Below are positions 1-7,893 of a DNA stretch of 45,045 nucleotides, one piece after another; positions within the stretch are counted from its first letter, which is position 1, and every line of letters starts with the position of its first letter. The stretch covers positions 1 through 45,045 of the forward strand of contig CAJLTZ010000005.1 of the NCBI GenBank assembly GCA_905209725.1, written 5' to 3'. The position numbers and the translations under genes were made by a program. This DNA comes from an uncultured Muribaculaceae bacterium (GTDB lineage Bacteria; Bacteroidota; Bacteroidia; Bacteroidales; Muribaculaceae). Below the pieces are notes generated by a model. That model saw only the letters and a program-made list of their open reading frames with translations, had not been told where the DNA came from and searched no databases.

Positions 1-78
1 ATGAGGCACATCTGCGACCCCTGCATTAACATTTTTTGTGGGATGGGGTCTTAATGCTCAAAATTACGAATTTTTTGG

Positions 79-86
79 TAATTTTG
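79..86 (+). promoter_or_regulatory. Possible -7 element for rlmB
   Basis: TAATTTTG matches the Bacteroidetes -7 consensus TAnnTTTG and lies 33 bases before the rlmB start. No TTTG lies 19-21 bases upstream, so only half of the promoter is supported. The first 119 bases hold no other gene that I can see. Confidence 0.4.
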
Positions 87-119
87 CAGAATAATTAGGA
101 TCATAAAACACAGACACAA

Positions 120-863
120 GTGCAGAAAAACGATTATATCTTCGGTATCAGGGCTGTGATGGAGGCCATTGAGGCCGGCAAGAGCATCGACAAGGTGATG
201 GTGAGAAGAGACCTCGGCGGCGACCTCGCAAAGGAGTTGCTTACGCTGATTCGCGAGCGTGAGATTCCGATGCAGCGCGTGCCGCAGGACCGTCTCAACC
301 GCATCACGACGAAGAATCATCAGGGAGTGATAGCGCAGGTGTCGCCGGTGACATATCAACGTCTGGAGAATGTGCTTCCGATGCTATATGACGATGGGAA
401 GGTCCCTTTCATTGTGGTGCTTGACGGAATCACGGACACGCGCAATTTCGGAGCCATAGCCCGCACAGCGGAATGTGCCGGAGTGGATGCCGTGGTGATA
501 CCGGAGCGCAACAGTGCGAGCGTGACATCAGACGCCGTGAAGACGAGCGCGGGGGCGCTGTTCCATCTGCCGGTGTGCCGTGAGCGGAGTGTGGCCGACG
601 CCATAAGGACGCTCCGCGAGAACGGCGTAATGGTGGTAGGAGCCACAGAAAAAGGCTCGGTGCCATATACCGACATCGACATGACCGTACCCGTGGCCAT
701 AGTGATGGGCAGCGAGGACACCGGTCTTGAAGAGGATGTAATCAGGAGTTGCGACCGCCTTGCCGCCATTCCGATGAGAGGAAGAATCGGCTCTCTCAAT
801 GTGTCGGTGGCCGCCGGAGTGCTGATTTATGAAACGGTGCGCCAGCGGGGCAACGAGGATTAA
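120..863 (+). CDS. rlmB: 23S rRNA (guanosine-2'-O)-methyltransferase RlmB (SpoU/TrmH family)
   Basis: This SAM-dependent enzyme of the SPOUT superfamily methylates the 2'-OH of a conserved guanosine in 23S rRNA (G2251 in E. coli). The 247-residue length is normal. An N-terminal substrate-binding domain covers about residues 3-77 and the knotted SpoU domain about 95-242. SpoU motifs are clear: NFGAI at 109-113, GSEDTGL at 197-203, and IPMRGRIGSLNVSVAAG at 217-233. The start is a GTG at 120; an in-frame stop lies at 105-107 and the next ATG would remove part of the N-terminal domain. The closely related TrmH-type tRNA methylases are the alternative, but the N-terminal domain and length favour RlmB. 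The gene looks monocistronic, because nusB has its own promoter. Confidence 0.9.
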   Translation: MQKNDYIFGIRAVMEAIEAGKSIDKVMVRRDLGGDLAKELLTLIREREIPMQRVPQDRLNRITTKNHQGVIAQVSPVTYQRLENVLPMLYDDGKVPFIVVLDGITDTRNFGAIARTAECAGVDAVVIPERNSASVTSDAVKTSAGALFHLPVCRERSVADAIRTLRENGVMVVGATEKGSVPYTDIDMTVPVAIVMGSEDTGLEEDVIRSCDRLAAIPMRGRIGSLNVSVAAGVLIYETVRQRGNED

Positions 864-904
864 TCCGCTCCTCTCCATAATATAGATAAATTATTCGCCT
901 CAGA

Positions 905-936
905 TTTGCAGGATTGAGGCGAAAAAGGTAATTTTG
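905..936 (+). promoter_or_regulatory. Promoter of the nusB-yajC-ybbR-coaE operon
   Basis: TTTG at 905-908 and TAATTTTG at 929-936 are separated by 20 bases, an exact match to the Bacteroidetes primary-sigma promoter. Transcription should begin near 943, giving a leader of about 90 bases before nusB at 1032. Confidence 0.8.
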
Positions 937-1031
937 CAGATGAAAGACGCCATCCGGCAGCGGGCGGCGCGCTTTCCTAATGTTAAATAAAGGGGTGCTT
1001 GAGAGCATCCGACACCATAGAAACAGTAAAG

Positions 1032-2453
1032 ATGATAAACCGCGTACTGATCCGCATAAAGGTGATTCAGATATTGTATTCATTTCTCTTGGTGGAAAAA
1101 CAATTCACTCTTGAGAGCAATCCGTCTGCGCCGACAAAGGAAAAGAGGTTTGCCTATGCGCTCTATCTTGATTTCCTCGTGCTTATCGTAAAGATATCAA
1201 GGCGAGTGGAGCGCAGGAAGGGTGAATACCCGCTGGCTGAGACACGGTTTGTGTCGCGTATCCTGATCGACGACATTCTCAAGAGCCGACTTCAGAAATA
1301 TGATTTGGATCCGTTTCCTTTTGAGCGCCTCGTAGGGCCTCTCGCCGAGAGTGTGGAGGAGTCGGGAGTATACCGCAATTATCTCCGCGACCTCGACAAG
1401 GGAATAGCCGCAGCGGATGAGAATGTATGGCGAGAGTTGCTCAGACTCGTGATTTTCCCTGACACGAGGCTTACATCTGCGATAGAAGAGCGGGAAATGT
1501 ATACGCTCAAGGGAATGGAGCGTGCCCAGGATATGCTGCTCCGCACGCTTGTGAATTTTCTTGCCTCGCAGGATAATGTCGACGAGGTGGTGGAATCGCT
1601 CGAGGAGAGCCTCGACCAAGCCCGCGAGCTTTATTTCCGCCTGCTCCTGCTTGTGATGGAACTTACCCAGATGCAGGACCGCGTGCTCGATGATAACCGT
1701 CATAAATTCCTCGCCACGGATGAGGACCGCAACCCCAACATGCGATTTGTGGACAACCGGGTGGCACATGCCATCGCCGAAGACCCCAGGGTGCAGGCAT
1801 TCCTCAAGGAGAGCAAGAGGAAATACAAGCAGGAGATATGCTGGCTCCGCGATCAGCCCCTCCTGATGCACAAGTTGCTTAAGTCGATCACGTCGTCCGA
1901 AATATATCGTGAATATATGGAGGCACCCGAGTGCACCCGCACCGACGATGGTGAACTCTGGCGCGACCTTATGAAGAAGGTGATTCTTGAAAACGAGGAT
2001 TTTCTTGAGACGCTCGAGGAGATGTCGGTGTTCTGGAACGATGACCTTGAAATCATGTCGACCTTTGTGCTCAAGACGCTGCGCAGATATGAGAACGAGG
2101 ATTGTGAAGACGCCATAATGAATAAATATAAGGACGCGGAGGATGAGGCTTTCGGTCAGCAACTGATGCGTGCCGTATATAAAAACAAGGAGACCTACCG
2201 TCGCTATATCGACGAGGTCCTGACCAACGGCAATTGGGATGCGGAGCGTCTGGCGTTTATGGATGTTGTGATTCTGGAGACTGCTCTGGCGGAAATCATG
2301 AATTTTCCGAAGATCCCACTAACAGTGAGCATCAACGAATATATCGAGATTGCCAAAAGCTACAGCACTGCGCGCAGCGGATCTTTCGTGAACGGCATCC
2401 TTGGAGCCGTGACCAACAAACTGCGTTCCGAAAGAATCCTTTTAGGGAAATAA
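1032..2453 (+). CDS. nusB: Transcription antitermination factor NusB, with duplicated middle module
   Basis: NusB works with NusE (S10) in rRNA antitermination. The canonical NusB fold is recognisable at residues about 360-473 (LAFMDVVILETALAEI, SINEYIEIAKSYS, SGSFVNGILG), and the N-terminus MINRVLIRIKVIQILY is typical of Bacteroidetes NusB. The ATG at 1032 is preferred to an upstream in-frame TTG at 999 because it gives this conserved N-terminus. At 473 residues it is much longer than the roughly 300 residues usual in Bacteroides. The extra length is explained by an internal repeat: residues about 44-176 resemble about 200-354, with VYRNYL 113-118 matching IYREYM 291-296, VWRELL 132-137 matching LWRDLM 309-314, and LLRTLVNF matching VLKTLRRY, all at an offset of 177-178. 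yajC follows after 83 bases. Confidence 0.88.
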   Translation: MINRVLIRIKVIQILYSFLLVEKQFTLESNPSAPTKEKRFAYALYLDFLVLIVKISRRVERRKGEYPLAETRFVSRILIDDILKSRLQKYDLDPFPFERLVGPLAESVEESGVYRNYLRDLDKGIAAADENVWRELLRLVIFPDTRLTSAIEEREMYTLKGMERAQDMLLRTLVNFLASQDNVDEVVESLEESLDQARELYFRLLLLVMELTQMQDRVLDDNRHKFLATDEDRNPNMRFVDNRVAHAIAEDPRVQAFLKESKRKYKQEICWLRDQPLLMHKLLKSITSSEIYREYMEAPECTRTDDGELWRDLMKKVILENEDFLETLEEMSVFWNDDLEIMSTFVLKTLRRYENEDCEDAIMNKYKDAEDEAFGQQLMRAVYKNKETYRRYIDEVLTNGNWDAERLAFMDVVILETALAEIMNFPKIPLTVSINEYIEIAKSYSTARSGSFVNGILGAVTNKLRSERILLGK

Positions 2454-2536
2454 TCGGGGCGGCTCTACAAAATCCGATACCGATTGACCGATAAACCGAA
2501 ACAAACTCAAAACAGAAATAATTTCAACTGAAAGAT

Positions 2537-2860
2537 ATGAATCAGCTAAATTTCATTTTGGCCGAGCAGGCAGGCGGAAGCGGCTTGAGCGGCATGCTAA
2601 TGATCGTGGCAATGATTGCGATTTTTTATTTCGTGATGATTCGCCCTCAGAACAAGAAACAGAAAGAGATCAAGCGTCAGCGCGAAGCCATGCAGAGCGG
2701 CGACAAAGTGGTGACAGCCGGTGGCATCCACGGCCGTATCAAAGAGATCAAGAACGACACCACAATCCTGCTCACAGTGGCCGATGGCGTCACAATTGAG
2801 GTGGACAAGGCTTCGGTGTATCCCCTCGTGGAGGCAGCCCCGAAGGCAGCAAAGAAGTGA
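2537..2860 (+). CDS. yajC: Preprotein translocase subunit YajC
   Basis: This small inner-membrane protein associates with the SecDF complex of the Sec translocon. The 107-residue length fits the family. A single membrane segment spans about residues 19-36, directly followed by the conserved RPQNKKQKE motif at 36-44 and a soluble basic domain with the characteristic GDKVVTAGGIHGRI stretch. It lies between nusB and a ybbR-like gene. secDF is not in the window. Confidence 0.93.
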   Translation: MNQLNFILAEQAGGSGLSGMLMIVAMIAIFYFVMIRPQNKKQKEIKRQREAMQSGDKVVTAGGIHGRIKEIKNDTTILLTVADGVTIEVDKASVYPLVEAAPKAAKK

Positions 2861-2861
2861 A

Positions 2862-3836
2862 ATGAGTAAGAAAATCGAGTCGATTAAGAATAAGTGGCGT
2901 TCTGTAAAGAAGTCGTCACGATTTCATAACGCCTTGATTTTTCTTATTTTTGTGATAATCGCCACCATCTTTTGGTTCATTCTTGCGCTCAACGACAGCG
3001 TCTCGGAGACATTCCATGTGAAGATGACGCTGGAGAATGTGCCAGACTCGGTGACATTCATAAATGACCCTCCGGGCGAGATTCATGTCACAGTGCGCGA
3101 CAAGGGCACTAATCTTCTTCGTTCGGGGATTATGAAGCAGCCATCCGTGCGTTTCAACTTCCGCGACTATTCCGACCAGGGGGTGTTCCGGCTCTCCCGC
3201 AACGATATCAATTCCGCTCTCAAGAGCACATTCGGCAATAGCGTGCAGATAATGTCGACCTCGCTCGATTCGCTCCGCCTCAGCTATACAGTAGGCCGCG
3301 GCAAGCGTGTGCCGGTGCTGGTGGAGGCGGATGTCACGGCGGCCTCCGGCTATATCATAGCATCGCTTCCTGAATCAGTGCAGCATGGAGTGATGATATT
3401 CTCCGTGGGCAACGAGACCGACACCATCAACCGGGTATATACCCAGCGAGTGACGCGCCATAATCTCTCCCAGACCACATATGTGGATGTGGCTCTGCGG
3501 CCAATCCCCGGAGTTAAGGCGAAACCTTCGAAAGTGAGGGTGAAGATTCCGGTTGAACCCCTTGTAAAAAAAGAGGGAATGGCGGTGATTGAGACTGTCA
3601 ATGTGCCTGAAGGCATAAATCTGCTCCTCTTCCCCAACACGGTTCCGGTGTCGTGCTATGTGCCGATGAGCCAGTTTAGCGACAAGGATCTTCCCATCAA
3701 GGTATTTGTGGATTATAATGAAACGCTTCAGCACAATGGCAACCGCCTTGCAGTGCATCCAGGTTCATATCCATCATATGCCATGAATGTGGAATTGGGC
3801 AAGGACAGCGTGGAATATACCCTGATGAAGCAATGA
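2862..3836 (+). CDS. YbbR-like domain protein, membrane-anchored
   Basis: A 324-residue protein with a basic N-terminus, one membrane anchor at about residues 23-43 and a long extracytoplasmic part made of YbbR-like beta modules. YbbR proteins include the activator of the c-di-AMP cyclase CdaA in Firmicutes; the role in Bacteroidetes is unproven, so no partner is assigned. The frame stays open upstream inside yajC, but the ATG at 2862, one base after the yajC stop, gives a sensible N-terminus. Its stop overlaps the coaE start (ATGA), suggesting translational coupling. Yajc-ybbR-coaE order is, to my knowledge, common in Bacteroidetes. Confidence 0.8.
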   Translation: MSKKIESIKNKWRSVKKSSRFHNALIFLIFVIIATIFWFILALNDSVSETFHVKMTLENVPDSVTFINDPPGEIHVTVRDKGTNLLRSGIMKQPSVRFNFRDYSDQGVFRLSRNDINSALKSTFGNSVQIMSTSLDSLRLSYTVGRGKRVPVLVEADVTAASGYIIASLPESVQHGVMIFSVGNETDTINRVYTQRVTRHNLSQTTYVDVALRPIPGVKAKPSKVRVKIPVEPLVKKEGMAVIETVNVPEGINLLLFPNTVPVSCYVPMSQFSDKDLPIKVFVDYNETLQHNGNRLAVHPGSYPSYAMNVELGKDSVEYTLMKQ

Positions 3837-4408
3837 CACGCGTGATAGGAATCTGCGGAGGGATCGGCAGCGGGAAAAGCGTGGTTTCACGCGCATTGAG
3901 ATGCATGGGACATCCTGTGTATGACTGCGACATCCGCGCCCGCGACATCATGGATGCCTCGGAATCGCTAAAGAGAGATATTGCCAGTTGTCTCGGCCCG
4001 GAATGCGTGCATGATGACGGAAGTCTTGACCGGAAGGCGATTGCCCGGCGTGTTTTTGCTGATAATGAGGCTTTGCAATGGCTCAATATCAGGGTTCACG
4101 CACTGGTCCGGGCCGACATCCTCGACTGGATTGAGGAACTTGAGCATCGCGGCATAAAACTTGCATTTGTGGAATCCGCCATAATCGCATCAAGCGGTGT
4201 GGCTGAATTATGCGAGGAATTATGGCTTGTGGTTGCTCCTGAAGAAGTGCGTATCAAGCGGGCTGCTATACGTGACAACGCTTCTCCCAATCAGATCCGC
4301 ATGCGAATCAAGGCTCAGGAACGGGAAATGGATCTGATAAGCCATTACAATTCCCGGAGGATTGTGAACGACGGGGAAACGCCGCTTATTCCTCAGATTC
4401 AAGTCTGA
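3833..4408 (+). CDS. coaE: Dephospho-CoA kinase
   Basis: CoaE phosphorylates the 3'-OH of the ribose of dephospho-CoA with ATP, the last step of coenzyme A synthesis. The 191-residue length is normal. The Walker A motif GGIGSGKS is at residues 9-16, followed by a typical DCDIRARDIM segment after the first helix pair. The C-terminal part has RAAIRDNAS and RIKAQ, which match the lid region of the family. The start overlaps the ybbR stop by 4 bases. The bifunctional CoA gene coaBC is also in this window (18.9-20.1 kb, other strand) but in a different operon. Confidence 0.92.
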   Translation: MTRVIGICGGIGSGKSVVSRALRCMGHPVYDCDIRARDIMDASESLKRDIASCLGPECVHDDGSLDRKAIARRVFADNEALQWLNIRVHALVRADILDWIEELEHRGIKLAFVESAIIASSGVAELCEELWLVVAPEEVRIKRAAIRDNASPNQIRMRIKAQEREMDLISHYNSRRIVNDGETPLIPQIQV

Positions 4409-4456
4409 TGGATAAGAGGAACTGAATGAATTTGAATATACTTAAAAAGAACACAT

Positions 4457-4885
4457 ATGCTTAGAGAAATAATTTCCATCACCGGAAAACCGGGCCTTTT
4501 CAAGATTCTTTCACAGGGAAAGGGCACACTGATTGTAGAGGAACTTGGCAGCGGCCGTCGCTTCCCGGCCCACGCCCGCGACAAAGTGGTGTCGCTCGGC
4601 GACATCGCAATGTATACCGAAGCCGGCGATACCCCCCTTGGAGAAATCCTCGACAAGGTATATGCAAAGCAGGAAGGCAAGCAGATAGACACCAAGGCAC
4701 TGCAGGAATCGAAAGGCTGGAAAGAGGCTTTCGGGGCAATCGTGGAGGACTTCGACCGCGACCGCGTGCACGATAGCGATATCAAGAAACTCTTCACCTG
4801 GTATAATATTCTTTCCAGCAACGGCTTCACAAAATTCACCGAAGAAAAAGAGGAAGACACCGAAACTCCGGAAGAGAAAGCCTGA
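4457..4885 (+). CDS. DUF5606 family protein
   Basis: A 142-residue soluble protein that I recognise as the Bacteroidetes DUF5606 family from its N-terminus (LREIISITGKPGLFKILSQG) followed by an SH3-like beta-rich half to about residue 60 and a helical half. The last 15 residues are very acidic (EEKEEDTETPEEKA). There is no signal peptide. Its function is unknown. It starts 48 bases after coaE with no visible promoter or terminator between, so it may be the last gene of the nusB operon. Confidence 0.75.
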   Translation: MLREIISITGKPGLFKILSQGKGTLIVEELGSGRRFPAHARDKVVSLGDIAMYTEAGDTPLGEILDKVYAKQEGKQIDTKALQESKGWKEAFGAIVEDFDRDRVHDSDIKKLFTWYNILSSNGFTKFTEEKEEDTETPEEKA

Positions 4886-4941
4886 TAAAACCCCTTTCAC
4901 GCAATTTTATCGATGAATTTTTTGTTAAATCATCCTTAAAA

Positions 4942-4973
4942 TTTGTAAAGAAGGTTTAAAGGGACTAAATTTG
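4942..4973 (+). promoter_or_regulatory. Promoter of the TonB receptor-lipoprotein operon
   Basis: TTTG at 4942-4945 and TAAATTTG at 4966-4973 are separated by 20 bases, an exact consensus match. Transcription should start near 4980, leaving a leader of almost 180 bases before the receptor ATG at 5158. Confidence 0.82.
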
Positions 4974-4979
4974 CACTTA

Positions 4980-5103
4980 GAAGAGACAAGAGTGCAAATG
5001 AAGCTGATACATAATGGATAGAGAAGATGTTGTCAGGACATGGTCCGGACAGCATCTTCTTGCTTTATATGCATAAAGCGCCAATTGGTGAGGGCTATTT
5101 GCA
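4980..5103 (+). ncRNA. Structured 5' leader, candidate cis-regulatory RNA
   Basis: Read by eye, the leader folds into a multi-branch shape. TGCAAAT (4993-4999) pairs perfectly with ATTTGCA (5097-5103) and closes the structure. Inside are a long hairpin (5023-5059; arms gaagatgttgtc and gacagcatcttc with one G-U pair, extended by GGAC/GTCC around an ATG loop), a second perfect hairpin (5062-5079; GCTTTAT/ATAAAGC) and a weak third (5079-5090). A 7-codon open frame (4998-5021, MKLIHNG) begins in the closing stem. Neither hairpin is followed by a U run. I see no cobalamin or TPP riboswitch boxes. A metabolite-, protein- or translation-controlled leader is possible; none is proven. Confidence 0.45.
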
Positions 5104-5157
5104 AACATGCTGTTCACTTCAATATAAACGAATATAACTAACCTAAAATAAATCGAT

Positions 5158-7881
5158 ATGAAGAGATTAATTCTTCTCGCCGCAGCGACGGCAGCCGCCT
5201 TCAGCATAGAGGCAAGGGCGGATGTGACTTGTCGTGGACAGGTTGTTGACGACCTCGGCGAGCCGTTGACCGGCGCCGTAGTGACGGTGGCAGGCACAAA
5301 CATCGGCGTAAATACCGATATTGACGGATATTTCACCATCAAGGTGCCTGACAAGACAAAGAAACTTAAGATCACCTATGTGGGCTATTATCCCGAGTCG
5401 GTGGATGTACGCCAGAACCTTGGTGAAATCAAGATGAAGATTGAGAGCAAGATGCTTCAGGACGTAGTGGTCACATCTTCAGTGGCGAAGACACGTCAGA
5501 CACCTGTGGCACTCTCCCAGGTTGACGCTCTCACCATCGAGACAAAACTGGGAAACCAGGAGTTCCCGGAGATCCTTAAGACCACTCCCGGCGTATGGGC
5601 CACTCCTGACGGCGGAGGTTTCGGCGACGCCAAGATCAACATGCGTGGTTTCAAGTCTGAGAATGTGGCAGTGCTCATCAACGGTATTCCTATCAACGAT
5701 ATGGAATGGGGTGGCGTATACTGGAGCAACTGGGCAGGTCTTTCCGACGTAACGAGTTCGATGCAGAGCCAGCGCGGTCTCGGAGCTGCTATCCTCTCAT
5801 CCCCCTCTGTGGGAGGCACAATCAACATCACCACCAAGTCGCTTGATGCCAAGAAGGGCGGCCACGCATGGTATGGCATGGGCAACGACGGCATGATGAA
5901 TCTTGGCCTTATGGTTTCCACAGGTCTGATGAAGAACGGCTGGGCAATCACAGTGCTCGGTTCAAAGAAATGGGGCGACGGATATGTTGAGGGCACACAG
6001 TTCAGTTCCTACAACTATTTTGTGAACGTCTCCAAAAAACTTGGCGACGACCATCAGCTGAGCCTCACAGCCTTCGGCGCTCCCCAGGAACACTATCAGC
6101 GTTCCAATCAGAACGGTCTTACCATCCAGGGCTGGCAGGACGCAAGAAACTACATGAACGGCAAGAGCCCCTACCGCTACAACCCGACTGTGGGCTACGA
6201 CCGTCATGGCCAGTTCCGCAACTCCAACTATAACTTCTACCACAAGCCTCAGATCTCACTGAGCCACATCTGGCAGATCGACTATAAGTCGTCACTTTCC
6301 ACAACGCTCTATATGTCAATCGCCACAGGCGGCGGCTACAGCGGCCAGGGTCATGGCAGCTACAGCAACGCATCATGGTATGGCGCAAGCAACGGCGTGC
6401 TCAATCCCCTCTTCCGCTGCGCTGACGGCACTTTCGACTATGCAGCAATCCAGGAAATGAATGCCGCTTCGGAAACCGGCTCCAACATGGTGATGTCCTC
6501 ATCCAACAACAACCATGAATGGTACGGACTTATCTCAACATATAAGAATGAGTTCATACCCAAGACCCTTACATTCACAGGCGGTATCGACGTCCGCTAT
6601 TACATCGGCCACCACAACAACAAAATTGTGGACCTTTACGACGGCGAATACTATATGAACTATGAGAACCGCAAAAATGTGATTGCCGAAAACAACAAAG
6701 CGGCACTCGACCCCAACTGGCAGTTCGAGCACCTGGGAGTAGGCGATGTGGTTTACCGTAACTATAATGGCTACACAGTGCAGGAGGGCGTATTCGCACA
6801 GGCTGAATATACCGGCCTCGACAACCGCCTCACGGCAGTGCTCTCCGGCTCGCTCAACAATACAAGTTACTGGAAACGCGACTTCTTCTACTATGACAAG
6901 GATCACGAGCGTTCCGATACAAAGAACTTCCTCGGAGGATCGGTGAAAGCCGGTGTCAACTTCAACATCAACGAGCACAACAATGTATTCGTGAACGGCG
7001 GCTTCATCTCACGCGCCCCCTTCATGAGCTATGGAGTGTTCCTTCAGGCCGCCACCAGCAATGTAACCAACCCCGATGCCAAGAACTCCAAGATTGGAAG
7101 CGTGGAGATTGGTTATGGATATCATTCACGCGTGTTCTCTGCCAACCTGAACATGTATTACACCAAATGGATGGACAAGATGGACCGCACCACCATGCGT
7201 TCCGGTGAAATCACACAGGGACCCCTCGCAGGCCAGTATTACCGCATCGTGCTCGGAGGAGTTGATGCCCGCCATATGGGTATCGAACTCAACGCCACCT
7301 ACGAGCCCCTCCCCTGGCTGAAGATCGAGGGTATGTTCTCCATCGGCGACTGGACATGGGATTCCAATCCTACAGGTTATCTATATAGCGAGCAGGGGCA
7401 GCCTCTTGCCAATGCCAACAAGGGTATCCTCGCAAGCGGCGTGATGGCTCCCGACCATCAGAAAGCCACTGTGATGCAAAAGGGCCGCAAGATTGGCGGT
7501 TCGGCTCAGACCACAGGCTTCGTGGGCATTCAGTTCAAACCCTTCAAGGGATTCCGCATCGGTGCAGACTGGACTTGCTCCGCACGCAATTATTCCGATT
7601 ATGAGATTCCAGCAAAAGAGCTCGAATCGAAGAATGTGATCGACCTCAAAGACCCCTGGATGATTCCTTTCGGCAACGAACTTGACCTCAACGCCAGCTA
7701 TTCCTTCAATATCGGCAAGGTGGGCGCCACCATCATTGGCAATGTCAACAACCTCTGCAACAACAATTATGTGAAAGATGCCTACACCGCCGGCACAAGC
7801 CGCGGCGACTGGGACAATGCCTACAGAGTGTTCTACTCATTTGGCCGCACCTACTCCATCAAGCTTAAAATCAACTTCTAA
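5158..7881 (+). CDS. TonB-dependent outer-membrane receptor with carboxypeptidase-like N-domain
   Basis: A 907-residue outer-membrane transporter. It has a signal peptide (about 1-21), a carboxypeptidase-regulatory-like beta-sandwich (about 24-98, with GEPLTGAVVTVAGTNIG and TDIDGYFTI), a plug domain (about 112-226, with MRGFKSENVAVLINGIPIND) and a 22-strand-type barrel ending in Phe (KINF). The layout resembles SusC but the protein is shorter than most SusC proteins and no SusD follows. The next gene, 12 bases downstream, is a large lipoprotein that is probably its surface partner. The substrate cannot be read from the sequence. The upstream structured leader suggests post-transcriptional control. 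Confidence 0.88.
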   Translation: MKRLILLAAATAAAFSIEARADVTCRGQVVDDLGEPLTGAVVTVAGTNIGVNTDIDGYFTIKVPDKTKKLKITYVGYYPESVDVRQNLGEIKMKIESKMLQDVVVTSSVAKTRQTPVALSQVDALTIETKLGNQEFPEILKTTPGVWATPDGGGFGDAKINMRGFKSENVAVLINGIPINDMEWGGVYWSNWAGLSDVTSSMQSQRGLGAAILSSPSVGGTINITTKSLDAKKGGHAWYGMGNDGMMNLGLMVSTGLMKNGWAITVLGSKKWGDGYVEGTQFSSYNYFVNVSKKLGDDHQLSLTAFGAPQEHYQRSNQNGLTIQGWQDARNYMNGKSPYRYNPTVGYDRHGQFRNSNYNFYHKPQISLSHIWQIDYKSSLSTTLYMSIATGGGYSGQGHGSYSNASWYGASNGVLNPLFRCADGTFDYAAIQEMNAASETGSNMVMSSSNNNHEWYGLISTYKNEFIPKTLTFTGGIDVRYYIGHHNNKIVDLYDGEYYMNYENRKNVIAENNKAALDPNWQFEHLGVGDVVYRNYNGYTVQEGVFAQAEYTGLDNRLTAVLSGSLNNTSYWKRDFFYYDKDHERSDTKNFLGGSVKAGVNFNINEHNNVFVNGGFISRAPFMSYGVFLQAATSNVTNPDAKNSKIGSVEIGYGYHSRVFSANLNMYYTKWMDKMDRTTMRSGEITQGPLAGQYYRIVLGGVDARHMGIELNATYEPLPWLKIEGMFSIGDWTWDSNPTGYLYSEQGQPLANANKGILASGVMAPDHQKATVMQKGRKIGGSAQTTGFVGIQFKPFKGFRIGADWTCSARNYSDYEIPAKELESKNVIDLKDPWMIPFGNELDLNASYSFNIGKVGATIIGNVNNLCNNNYVKDAYTAGTSRGDWDNAYRVFYSFGRTYSIKLKINF

Positions 7882-7893
7882 GAGTCTGTTAAA

